The notes beneath the pieces are model-generated. The model saw only the letters and a program-made list of their open reading frames with translations, was not told the DNA's origin and did not search any database. Position numbers and translations under genes: made by a program. Shown in pieces: positions 23,684-31,578 of a DNA stretch of 64,000 bases (position 1 is its first letter; every line of letters starts with the position of its first letter). Source of the stretch: DATHXC01 sp035459965 (GTDB lineage Bacteria > Pseudomonadota > Gammaproteobacteria > Burkholderiales > Methylophilaceae); contig DATHXC010000005.1 of NCBI GenBank assembly GCA_035459965.1, forward strand, positions 124,001 through 188,000. Direction: 5' to 3'.

Positions 23684-24019
23684 CTAGTTAGCTTTTGGCC
23701 TGTCCTGATCATCATGCTTTTCCTGATAGATTTCTTTGCTCGCTGCATTCTGATCCTGGTGCAATTCCTGGCGTTCATCTTTGCTTAGTTGGCCATCCGA
23801 CTTGAATTGACGCTCTTCCTGACGGATGTCCCTGCGATCGCCTCGCAAATCCTTGGCTTCTGCTCGTGTCAGCTCACCGGACTTAACGCCCTGAGCAATA
23901 CGTGCATCCTGTTTATGCTGACGATGGTTTACACGCGGGTCTTTTGTACCAGCCATTGCGGGGGCTGCCAGAATGGCAGAGATTGCGACACTGACAATAG
24001 AAACTACAAGCTTATTCAT
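23684..24019 (-). CDS. Small exported charged protein
   Basis: 111 residues. A signal peptide (NKLVVSIVSVAISAILAAPAMA) precedes a very polar, helical mature part rich in Arg, Asp, Gln and Glu. Two related segments, RIAQGVKSGELTRAEAKDLR and FKSDGQLSKDERQELHQD, look like an internal duplication of an EF-hand-length helix-loop-helix unit. Such small periplasmic proteins occur in many Proteobacteria, but the function is unknown. GGAGA precedes the ATG. Confidence 0.82.
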   Translation of the reverse strand: MNKLVVSIVSVAISAILAAPAMAGTKDPRVNHRQHKQDARIAQGVKSGELTRAEAKDLRGDRRDIRQEERQFKSDGQLSKDERQELHQDQNAASKEIYQEKHDDQDRPKAN

Positions 24020-24225
24020 GGATTATTCTCCTGTAAATATTTTAAATGGTGATCTCACCTAAAACGATCATTTGGTGTCGATGTATACCTTAAACGTAAC
24101 GGTTACTAAAAATCCGTCGTTCCATAGCAATTAAATCCAATAAGGCTAGCCATACTTTATGGGCTTAGCTTTTTGAGATTGCGATGATATATTTGTGATG
24201 GAATTTTAAAAAATCGGAGCGTGTA

Positions 24226-24510
24226 ATGAGTAACATACAAGTGGAGAAAATTGATGCGACGACATTCAAGGTTCAGGTCAGCGGTAAATCTGCGACCACG
24301 CATATGGTTACCGTTAAGCCTGATTATGCTGAGAAGCTGACTGGCAGAAAACTGGATCTTGCCGGTTTGGCAAGTTTGGTAGAAAAATCGTTTGAATTCC
24401 TGCTGGAGCGTGAGCCGAATACCAGCATATTGCGCAGCTTTGAATTATCGGTAATTGGTCAGTATTTTCCTGAATACGAGCGCGTGATCAGAGAGAAAAT
24501 TAAAAGCTGA
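24226..24510 (+). CDS. Conserved small hypothetical protein
   Basis: 94 residues, soluble, with an alpha/beta character: VEKIDATTFKVQVSGK strands, then helices LAGLASLVEKSFEFLLERE and EYERVIREKIK. GGAGCG lies 7 bases before the ATG. No cysteine and no membrane helix. I cannot name a family. The ordered composition and good ribosome site support a real gene. Confidence 0.75.
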   Translation: MSNIQVEKIDATTFKVQVSGKSATTHMVTVKPDYAEKLTGRKLDLAGLASLVEKSFEFLLEREPNTSILRSFELSVIGQYFPEYERVIREKIKS

Positions 24511-24525
24511 TTAATCACTCATTAA

Positions 24526-25176
24526 TCAGCGCGCTTTTCTGAATGTCAGGTTAATGCGTTTTCGACCAACTGTAGAATGCAAACCGTCTTTAAGCGGCGC
24601 GATACCATGATAATTGAATCGTGCTGGACCGCCCCATACAACGACATCACCATGCTCAAGTAGCAAACATTGCGGCTTATCACTACGCTGCAAACCACCA
24701 AACAGAAATACTGCTGGCAAGCCTAAAGAAACCGAGACAATAGGGGCTGCAGCATCCTGCTCATTTTTGTCCTGGTGCAATGACATACGCGCACTCGGCT
24801 CATAACAGTTAATAAGGCAGGCATCTGGTAGAAAATCGGCATATCCAGCATGATTTGCCGCATTGGTTGCGAGCTCCATGAACACTTGTGGCATGGCTGG
24901 CCAAGTCAATCCGGTCTGCGGGTCTATGGCCTGGTAACGGTAACCTTTTCGGTCCGTCACCCAGCCAACATTTCCGCAATTAGTCATGGCCACTGACATG
25001 CGATATCCACCCGGCGTTACCATATGGCGCAATGCAGCTTGATTAAGCACCTGATCCACAGCTTCCAACAGTTGGTGGTCTATATCTCGGGCAAAACCAC
25101 GCAACAATATTGCGCCATCGGCAATCTGCTGATGTGGCCTATGTTGCCCGCTATCGAATAGATCTGCGCTTAGCAT
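24526..25176 (-). CDS. alkB: DNA oxidative demethylase AlkB
   Basis: 216 residues. This Fe(II)/2-oxoglutarate dioxygenase removes methyl groups from 1-methyladenine and 3-methylcytosine. Seen: MSVAMTNCGNVGWVTDRKGYRY, the iron ligands in SLHQDKNEQD (His-x-Asp) and the distal His in ARFNYHGIAPL, and 2-oxoglutarate-binding Arg in GRKRINLTFRK. The length matches E. coli AlkB. It stands alone at the end of the long minus-strand block. Confidence 0.95.
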   Translation of the reverse strand: MLSADLFDSGQHRPHQQIADGAILLRGFARDIDHQLLEAVDQVLNQAALRHMVTPGGYRMSVAMTNCGNVGWVTDRKGYRYQAIDPQTGLTWPAMPQVFMELATNAANHAGYADFLPDACLINCYEPSARMSLHQDKNEQDAAAPIVSVSLGLPAVFLFGGLQRSDKPQCLLLEHGDVVVWGGPARFNYHGIAPLKDGLHSTVGRKRINLTFRKAR

Positions 25177-25228
25177 GGATTGAAATTTTTAATACTATTG
25201 GGTAAAAATAGCAGAAAGGAAAAAGTGC

Positions 25229-26089
25229 TTAGCGCTTCAGCAGCAAAGCCAATACCAGACTGGCAGCTGTCATGCCAAAGGGGGCGGTAACACAGACTGA
25301 AGAGCCATACCCTGCACAGTTGAGGCCTGTGATTGAGTCGGTGCCATTTGTTCCTACATCACAACTGGTTTCAGGCTTCTGGATAGGTTCATCTGAATAC
25401 ACCGCAGTAATACCGAATTTGGTGGCGGCTTTTTTGCTCCCATCCACACCTTTAGGAAAGCCATGATCACGGCGCAACTGGTTGCGCATTTTGGCCAACA
25501 ACCTGTCACCAGCAGCGACTGCCAGGTCGGCATACTTGATTCTGGTAGGATCCAGGCGCCCACCAGCGCCGCCAGTGGTAATAAGGGGCAGCTTGTGCGC
25601 GCGGCAATAGGCAGCAATAGAAACCTTGGCATGCGTATCATCAATGGCATCGAGCACTGCGTCAAAACCCTGGTCTAGAAGCGCAGAGGTATTATCCATA
25701 GTGATGAAGTCTTCAATTTCGTGCACTTTGGCATCCGGGTTGATAGCGCGAATCCGCTCTGCCATCGCAGTTACCTTGGCTTTACCGAATTCGCCCTCCA
25801 CCGCATGCAATTGGCGATTCACATTGGATTCAGCGATGTTATCAAGGTCTATCAATGTGATTGTACCAACGGCATTGCGGGCTAATGCCTCTGCCGCCCA
25901 TGAGCCAACACCGCCAATGCCGATAACACACACATGTGCTGCCTGAAGTTTGGCCAGCCCTTGGTCACCATATAAACGGCTGACACCGCCGAAACGACGA
26001 ACCATATCCGGTTCAATCGCTTGCTTGGATAAAGCAAGTTCATGCCTGGATATAACAGGCTCACTGGCAGTTAGCAGAGAATCAGCCAC
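25229..26089 (-). CDS. tcdA: tRNA threonylcarbamoyladenosine dehydratase TcdA
   Basis: 286 residues with a GTG start at 26089, or about 258 from an internal ATG at 26005 that matches the E. coli start better (VRRFGGVSRLYGDQGL). An E1-like ATP-binding fold is seen: VIGIGGVGSWAAEALARNAVG, LIDLDNIAESNVNRQ, VLDAIDDTHAK, LITTGGAGGRLDP. It cyclises t6A37 in tRNAs to ct6A. The gene follows acpS by 4 bases. Confidence 0.92.
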   Translation of the reverse strand: MADSLLTASEPVISRHELALSKQAIEPDMVRRFGGVSRLYGDQGLAKLQAAHVCVIGIGGVGSWAAEALARNAVGTITLIDLDNIAESNVNRQLHAVEGEFGKAKVTAMAERIRAINPDAKVHEIEDFITMDNTSALLDQGFDAVLDAIDDTHAKVSIAAYCRAHKLPLITTGGAGGRLDPTRIKYADLAVAAGDRLLAKMRNQLRRDHGFPKGVDGSKKAATKFGITAVYSDEPIQKPETSCDVGTNGTDSITGLNCAGYGSSVCVTAPFGMTAASLVLALLLKR

Positions 26090-26093
26090 GCGG

Positions 26094-26471
26094 TTAAACT
26101 TCCAGCACTACAAATGCTGCAGCCAGCATTTTTTCATCGCTGATGGATAAGTGCTGAAAACGGATACCTTTTGCATCCAGATGGGCTTGTAGCACAGGCG
26201 CCAAATCCAGCACCGGCTTACCCAAGTCATCATGGGTGACGCCGATATTTTCAAAGGTCGCCGGGCTGCGCACTCCAGTGCCCAGGGCTTTAGCAAAAGC
26301 CTCCTTGGCTGCGAAACGTTTTGCCAGAAACCGGGCCTGGGTATTGGATTGCGAAAAATCCTGCATCTCGCGCTCACTCAGTATTCGTCTGGCAAAATCA
26401 TTGCCAAAACGGGCGAGTGAATCTTCTATACGAGAAACTTCAACGATATCTGTGCCTATGCCGTAAATCAT
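26094..26471 (-). CDS. acpS: Holo-[acyl-carrier-protein] synthase
   Basis: 125 residues. It transfers 4'-phosphopantetheine from CoA to ACP. The signature is complete: GIGTDIVEVSRIE with the Mg-binding Asp8, and FLAKRFAAKEAFAKALGTG with the catalytic Glu. It follows pdxJ by 6 bases in the usual order. Confidence 0.97.
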   Translation of the reverse strand: MIYGIGTDIVEVSRIEDSLARFGNDFARRILSEREMQDFSQSNTQARFLAKRFAAKEAFAKALGTGVRSPATFENIGVTHDDLGKPVLDLAPVLQAHLDAKGIRFQHLSISDEKMLAAAFVVLEV

Positions 26472-26477
26472 TTCAGA

Positions 26478-27200
26478 TCAGGGTGCCGCCTGCACCATGA
26501 GTTGTTTTATTTCTCGAATTGCATAATCCCAGCCCACAAATACTGAGTGCGCGACAATGGCGTGACCGATATTCAGCTCTTCGATGCCGGGAATTGCCGC
26601 GATGTGATGGACATTATGGATATTAAGGCCATGCCCGGCGTTCACCACCAGGCCCAGCTTTAAGGCATGGGCGGCGGCTTGCTGGATGTGCGCTAACTCA
26701 TGCAGTTGCACGCTGCCTTCAGTATCTGCAAATTTGCCGGTATGCAGTTCTATCACTGGCGCACCTGCAGCCTTGGCTGCATCAATCTGTGCAATATCCG
26801 GGGCAATGAACAGGGAAACACGTATACCCGCATCTGCCAATTGGTCGCAGACATCAGTGATCCGATCCAGATTACCGACTACGTCCAGACCACCTTCAGT
26901 GGTACGCTCTTCACGACGTTCCGGCACCAGGCATACATCCTGTGGCTGGACTTTAAGTGCAATAGCGACCATTTCATCGGTGACTGCCATTTCCAGGTTC
27001 ATCTTGGTTTGCAGTAAGGGACGTAAGGCATAAACATCGGCATCCTGTATATGTCGCCTGTCTTCACGCAAATGAATCGTGATGCTATCTGCACCCGCCT
27101 CTTCGGCACGCAAAGCGGCCTGTACCACGCTAGGATATTGGGTACCACGTGCCTGGCGTAGCGTGGCAATGTGATCTATGTTTACACCGAGTTTGATCAT
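26478..27200 (-). CDS. pdxJ: Pyridoxine 5'-phosphate synthase
   Basis: 240 residues, standard length. It condenses 1-deoxyxylulose-5-phosphate with 3-amino-2-oxopropyl phosphate. Seen: LGVNIDHIATLRQARGTQYP, the catalytic HLREDRRHIQ, CLVPERREERTTEGG, ELHTGKFAD and VNAGHGLNIHN. It lies between recO and acpS. Confidence 0.98.
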   Translation of the reverse strand: MIKLGVNIDHIATLRQARGTQYPSVVQAALRAEEAGADSITIHLREDRRHIQDADVYALRPLLQTKMNLEMAVTDEMVAIALKVQPQDVCLVPERREERTTEGGLDVVGNLDRITDVCDQLADAGIRVSLFIAPDIAQIDAAKAAGAPVIELHTGKFADTEGSVQLHELAHIQQAAAHALKLGLVVNAGHGLNIHNVHHIAAIPGIEELNIGHAIVAHSVFVGWDYAIREIKQLMVQAAP

Positions 27201-27235
27201 GTTTTATTTTTAAGTTGGTTTACAGATATTACGTT

Positions 27236-27982
27236 TCATAAGCCTTGCAGATCAATAAGCAATTGCCTGGTGTGCAAAGGCTTATCTCCAAGGTAATGCG
27301 CTAACAACATGCGCATCAATTGCTTGCTTTGCAGCTGGGTTTGCGCATCAGAATAATCATCTTTTGCCATATCCAGCAAGGTCTTACCCATTAATTGTAC
27401 GCCGTTTTCATGCCGATTTTGTGACTGCTGCTGGCTCGCACCACGCTCGGGGAAATAGCTATAGATGGACTCGGCCATAATCCCTATTTCGGTCTCGTCT
27501 TCTTCCAGGGGAACCGCATATCCCATTTCCTGCAGCATTTTTAATTCGAAGCGTCTTAAGGTAGTGGCATGCTCGGTGGATGTGGATAAGGTCCTGAGCG
27601 TTTGCCCATAATAATCAAATAACGACTCATGCGCGTCTTCACGCGGCAACAGCCGCAATAGCAGCTCATTCAAGTAAAAACCGCACATTAAGGCTTCGCC
27701 CTGCAATAACAACAGGCCAGACCCCCACTCCAGGGAATGCAGTGTTTTTAGCTCTAGCTTGCCGGACCATGCTGCTGATAAAGGCTGAAATGCCTGCAAC
27801 ATGCCACGCATGGCTGAACGTGGGCGTCTTGCCCCTTTTGCTACCGCGGCTACTCGACCAAATTCACGGGTAAAGAGCTCAGCAACCAGGCTGGTTTCTT
27901 TAAACGAATAGGTATGCAGGACGTATACCGGCTGATTTGATTTGGTTAGGCTATTTGGACGGGGACTAGACACATTCAACAA
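27236..27982 (-). CDS. recO: DNA repair protein RecO
   Basis: 248 residues. An N-terminal OB fold (YVLHTYSFKETSLVAELFTREFGRVAAVAKGARRPRS is split here across residues 20-56) precedes a helical domain. RecO anneals ssDNA and loads RecA with RecR. No ATG begins the frame: the candidates are TTG at 27982 or 27979 or GTG at 27973, without a strong ribosome site, so the start is uncertain by a few codons. The zinc cysteines of some RecO proteins are absent. Confidence 0.93.
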   Translation of the reverse strand: MLNVSSPRPNSLTKSNQPVYVLHTYSFKETSLVAELFTREFGRVAAVAKGARRPRSAMRGMLQAFQPLSAAWSGKLELKTLHSLEWGSGLLLLQGEALMCGFYLNELLLRLLPREDAHESLFDYYGQTLRTLSTSTEHATTLRRFELKMLQEMGYAVPLEEDETEIGIMAESIYSYFPERGASQQQSQNRHENGVQLMGKTLLDMAKDDYSDAQTQLQSKQLMRMLLAHYLGDKPLHTRQLLIDLQGL

Positions 27983-28100
27983 GAGTTAAGATGCAATCCA
28001 CCATTTTAACTGAATGGCTAGTGCTACCAAGCAAAACTTAAGGCATCAAATGCTAGGCCTGTGGATTCACAAGCTAGGAATTAATTTAAACCAAGCTTAT

Positions 28101-28625
28101 TTAAGCCAAGCTTAATAGTGACTCTTCTGCTAACTGGACTTGCTCTTCCAGTTTATGAATCAGTACAGGCATTTGCATTTGCCCATCTTTAAAAACCAAC
28201 ATGGCAAATTTGAGGGGCGAGTTAGCATTGTTGGGGGTGAATTTAGCAAAGCCATAATGAGCATTGCGTATTACTTGCCAGGCACCTTTAGGTTCTGCGT
28301 ATTCAGGTCTGGAAAAATGATGGTTAATCTCTTCAGACCCCATGCTTGCAAGTGAATAATCCGTGCTACCAGCCATGAGATGCCAACTTAGCTGATCTTC
28401 TACAGCACTATCTTCCACAGCAGTTTTTTGTAGTCGATAAAGATACCAGTCATCGGCGTATACGAGTTGAAAAACACTGTGTATCTGCCCTGTTTGGTGA
28501 TGAAGCGTGTAATACACACCCTGGTCATCCAGGCTAATCGCTTTGCCATAGCTAGGGATGGTATAGATATTACGTGTGGCTACGTTTGTGCGATTACTTG
28601 GTAGATTTCTTGGCAGATTTGGCAT
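28101..28625 (-). CDS. Unrecognised protein inserted between era and recO
   Basis: 174 residues from the ATG at 28625. GGAG lies 9 bases upstream, inside a longer ATG frame. The product is soluble with many Tyr, Trp and His residues: GQIHSVFQLVYADDWYLYRLQ, WQVIRNAHYGFAKFTPNN, AMLVFKDGQMQMPVLIH, and a C-terminal helix. No signal peptide or membrane helix. The two gaps around it (about 175 and 118 bases) are larger than elsewhere in this compact block, as expected for an inserted or lineage-specific gene. I do not recognise it. Confidence 0.8.
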   Translation of the reverse strand: MPNLPRNLPSNRTNVATRNIYTIPSYGKAISLDDQGVYYTLHHQTGQIHSVFQLVYADDWYLYRLQKTAVEDSAVEDQLSWHLMAGSTDYSLASMGSEEINHHFSRPEYAEPKGAWQVIRNAHYGFAKFTPNNANSPLKFAMLVFKDGQMQMPVLIHKLEEQVQLAEESLLSLA

Positions 28626-28800
28626 GATCGTGCACTCCATACTCAGTTGAGTTAGGTTAATGCTAGACCATCATGTGTATAAACCAAATGTGGAATAAAC
28701 AAGATTTAATATGCTATTTCGGTCGACTACTTAGATGAAACGATTGGAATCCTGCCAAGCGCCTTTACAGAAAACTAACGCTCTAGAAGTTAAAACTCTT

Positions 28801-29721
28801 TTAATAACCAAGACTTTTTAGCGCCCGTTCGTCATCCGCCCAGCCACCTTTGACCTTGACCCAAGTTTCCAGCCACACCTTGCCGCCAAACAGTTTTTCC
28901 ATATCCTGGCGCGCTTCAGTAGAAATCTGCTTGAGCTTTTCGCCACCCTTGCCTATCAGCATGGGTTTCTGGCTTTCCTTATCCACGATGAATGCGGCAT
29001 GGATGCGGCGTAGCTTGCCCTCCATTTCGAACTTTTCGATTTCTACCGCAATGCCATAAGGTACTTCTTCACCCAAAAAGCGAAATGCCTTTTCGCGCAA
29101 TAATTCTGCCGCTAAAAAGCGTTCGTTCTTATCGGTCAGTTCATCCTCGCCATAAATGGCGGCCTGCACTGGCAAATATTGACGTATTGAAAGCAAGAGC
29201 TCATCCAGATACAGGTTCTTTTTAGCACTCACTGGCACAATTGCAGAAAACGCAAACTCAGTATCAAAATCTTGGATAAGTGGTAACAAATTGCCTTTAT
29301 CCCCCATGAGATCAGCCTTATTGACCACAAGCAACACAGGTTTTGAGGTTGGTAGCATTTTCAGCACCAGTCGATCAGCTTCACCAAGATGCATGGGCTC
29401 AATCACGAATAGCACCACATCGACCTCGGTCAGTACTTGGGTAACTGTTTTATTTAGACTGCGATTGAGTGCATTGATATGTTTTTGCTGGAATCCAGGC
29501 GTATCCACAAACAGGAATTGGGTATCGTCTGTGGTATGGATGCCTAACAGGCGATGCCTTGTAGTCTGCGCTTTGCGTGAGGTGATACTGAGTTTTTGCC
29601 CGAGAATATGATTGAGCAATGTGGATTTACCAACATTAGGACGGCCAACAATGGCGATAGTACCGCAGCGAAAATCATTGTCCACTGTTTGTGGACCCGC
29701 TGTGTTTGGAGTAGTGCTCAT
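28801..29721 (-). CDS. era: GTPase Era
   Basis: 306 residues. The GTPase motifs are in order: GRPNVGKST (G1), DTPGF (G3), NKADL (G4) and VSAKK (G5). A C-terminal KH domain follows (KPMLIGKGGEKLKQISTEAR). Era binds the 3' end of 16S rRNA during 30S maturation. Its ATG overlaps the rnc stop by 4 bases, the usual coupling. Confidence 0.98.
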   Translation of the reverse strand: MSTTPNTAGPQTVDNDFRCGTIAIVGRPNVGKSTLLNHILGQKLSITSRKAQTTRHRLLGIHTTDDTQFLFVDTPGFQQKHINALNRSLNKTVTQVLTEVDVVLFVIEPMHLGEADRLVLKMLPTSKPVLLVVNKADLMGDKGNLLPLIQDFDTEFAFSAIVPVSAKKNLYLDELLLSIRQYLPVQAAIYGEDELTDKNERFLAAELLREKAFRFLGEEVPYGIAVEIEKFEMEGKLRRIHAAFIVDKESQKPMLIGKGGEKLKQISTEARQDMEKLFGGKVWLETWVKVKGGWADDERALKSLGY

Positions 29722-30398
29722 GGATTGTTTTCCTTAACAAGCTGTTTATAGGCTGACTCAGCGGCTTGCTGTTCTGCCGCACGGCGACTGCTACCTTCAC
29801 CTTGCGTAGTGATTTTTAATTTTGGGATATTGCATTGCACGCGAAAAGTCTGGCAATGCGCTTCGCCTTCGATGACTAGCACCAGATAATCAGGCACATC
29901 TATCTTGCGACCCTGCAAATATTCCTGCAACAGCGATTTCGGGTCTTTACCTATAACCTTGGGATCTATCTGCTCAAGCAACCCCGAGAAAAGACGCACC
30001 ACTACGGCCTCAGCTGCGTCAAACCCCGCATCCAGAAAAACCGCACCCACAATGGCTTCCATGGCATCAGCCAGCACTGATGGACGTCGCCAGCCAGCAC
30101 TTTTGAGTTCTCCTTCTCCTAACCGGAGCGAATCCCCAATGTTTAACGATTGGGCGATCTCGCTAAGGGTTGGCTCTTTTACCAGATGGGCACGCAGTCT
30201 ACTGAGGTCACCTTCGGCTAGCTTGGGAAATCGCTTATAGAGCTGGTTAGCAATGATGAAATTGAGGACACCATCACCCAAGAACTCCAGTCGCTCATTA
30301 TTGGCACCGCTATGACTGCGATGCGTGAGCGCCTGAGTCAACAAGGATTCATTTTTAAAATTGTGGCCTATCAGCCGTACAAGTCCACTTTGTGCCAT
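29718..30398 (-). CDS. rnc: Ribonuclease III
   Basis: 226 residues. The catalytic signature NERLEFLGDGVLNFIIA and the second acidic cluster DAMEAIVGAVFLD lie in the nuclease domain. A C-terminal double-stranded RNA-binding domain (PKSLLQEYLQGRKIDVP to RRAAEQQAAESAYKQL) follows. It processes rRNA precursors and structured mRNAs. Confidence 0.98.
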   Translation of the reverse strand: MAQSGLVRLIGHNFKNESLLTQALTHRSHSGANNERLEFLGDGVLNFIIANQLYKRFPKLAEGDLSRLRAHLVKEPTLSEIAQSLNIGDSLRLGEGELKSAGWRRPSVLADAMEAIVGAVFLDAGFDAAEAVVVRLFSGLLEQIDPKVIGKDPKSLLQEYLQGRKIDVPDYLVLVIEGEAHCQTFRVQCNIPKLKITTQGEGSSRRAAEQQAAESAYKQLVKENNP

Positions 30399-30418
30399 TC
30401 GCTAATTAGAAACATGCC

Positions 30419-30778
30419 TTACTTGGCAGTACTTGCCTTAAAGTCCATTAATGCGCTGAGATTGCCTGCCAAGGGCTTAACCACTTGGTATTCGACGGAA
30501 ACAATTTTCTGTCCAGAGTTTCCGGCACTAATGACTAAATCCGACCCTTTCACAACTTCAATGTTATCTATAACTGCACTTCTATCAAACTCATCAATAA
30601 TTTCTTTTTTACTCATTTCGGGAAACGAACTCTCATTTCCTATCTTTTTCAGCGCCTTTTTTACCGAAATATATTCGATATAAGCTGGCGTAATTTTTAT
30701 GCCTGCTAATAGAACTGATAACACCAGGGATAAAACAATGATCAAGCCAAGAAATGTCATACCTTGCTGTTTACGCAT
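30419..30778 (-). CDS. DUF4845 membrane protein
   Basis: 119 residues. The pilin-like N-terminus RKQQGMTFLGLIIVLSLVLSVLLAGIKI gives one membrane helix, followed by a small periplasmic domain (YIEYISVKKALKKIG, VVKGSDLVISAG). DUF4845 genes lie between lepB and rnc in Betaproteobacteria and Gammaproteobacteria. The function is unknown. Confidence 0.92.
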   Translation of the reverse strand: MRKQQGMTFLGLIIVLSLVLSVLLAGIKITPAYIEYISVKKALKKIGNESSFPEMSKKEIIDEFDRSAVIDNIEVVKGSDLVISAGNSGQKIVSVEYQVVKPLAGNLSALMDFKASTAK

Positions 30779-30787
30779 ATTGCTCTC

Positions 30788-31534
30788 CTAGTTGATTGTA
30801 GTGCCAATTCTGCCGAAATCATCGAAATTAAACCAGATAAAAAATGCCTTGCCCACCAGGTTGCCCTCCGGTACAAAGCCCCAGTAACGACTATCCTTAC
30901 TGTTATCACGATTATCACCCATGGCAAAATAGCTGCCTGGTGGAACAACCAGATCAACATCACGTGTTCCACTTGCCTCGTCTATCAGGATGTCATGTTT
31001 TTTATCTACCAGTTGCTCATGATAACGCTTGGCATAGATCATGTTCAGGCCTGACGCCGCATAATCGTAATTTGCATCAAAAGTTGTCTCTATCTTTTGC
31101 CCATTCACCGTGAGTACCTTGTCACGATAGACGATTTTGTCACCAGGCACACCAACCACCCGCTTGATATAGTCGATAGATGGATCTGGTGGGAAATGGA
31201 ATACAAATACGTCCCCACGCTTTGGATGGCTGATATCAAGGAAGGTATTATTGATGATAGGCACACGCAAGCCATAAGTGAATTTGTTAACCAGGATGAA
31301 ATCTCCAGCTAACAAAGTCGGCATCATTGAGCCGGAGGGTATCTTGAATGGCTCGACGACAAATGAGCGTATCATGAATACCACCAGAATCACCGGGAAG
31401 AAGCTTTTTGAATACTCCACAAGAATTGGATCAGGGCTGCCGCTAGCACGCCTTTTGCGTAGCACCATAATATCAAGCAGCCAGATTGCACCTGTGATTA
31501 CCAGCACAACCAACATAAATAACGCGAACATCAT
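30788..31534 (-). CDS. lepB: Signal peptidase I
   Basis: 248 residues. Two N-terminal membrane helices (FALFMLVVLVITGAIWLL and FFPVILVVFMIRSFVV) precede the periplasmic catalytic domain. The Ser/Lys dyad is Ser69 in KIPSGSMMPTL and Lys124 in DYIKRVVGVPGD, with the later box GDNRDNSKDSRYWGFV. It removes signal peptides of exported proteins, including many in this window. Confidence 0.98.
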   Translation of the reverse strand: MMFALFMLVVLVITGAIWLLDIMVLRKRRASGSPDPILVEYSKSFFPVILVVFMIRSFVVEPFKIPSGSMMPTLLAGDFILVNKFTYGLRVPIINNTFLDISHPKRGDVFVFHFPPDPSIDYIKRVVGVPGDKIVYRDKVLTVNGQKIETTFDANYDYAASGLNMIYAKRYHEQLVDKKHDILIDEASGTRDVDLVVPPGSYFAMGDNRDNSKDSRYWGFVPEGNLVGKAFFIWFNFDDFGRIGTTIN

Positions 31535-31578
31535 TTGAACATATCCTTATTTAGCTTCAGCTCTATTTGTCTTTAAAT

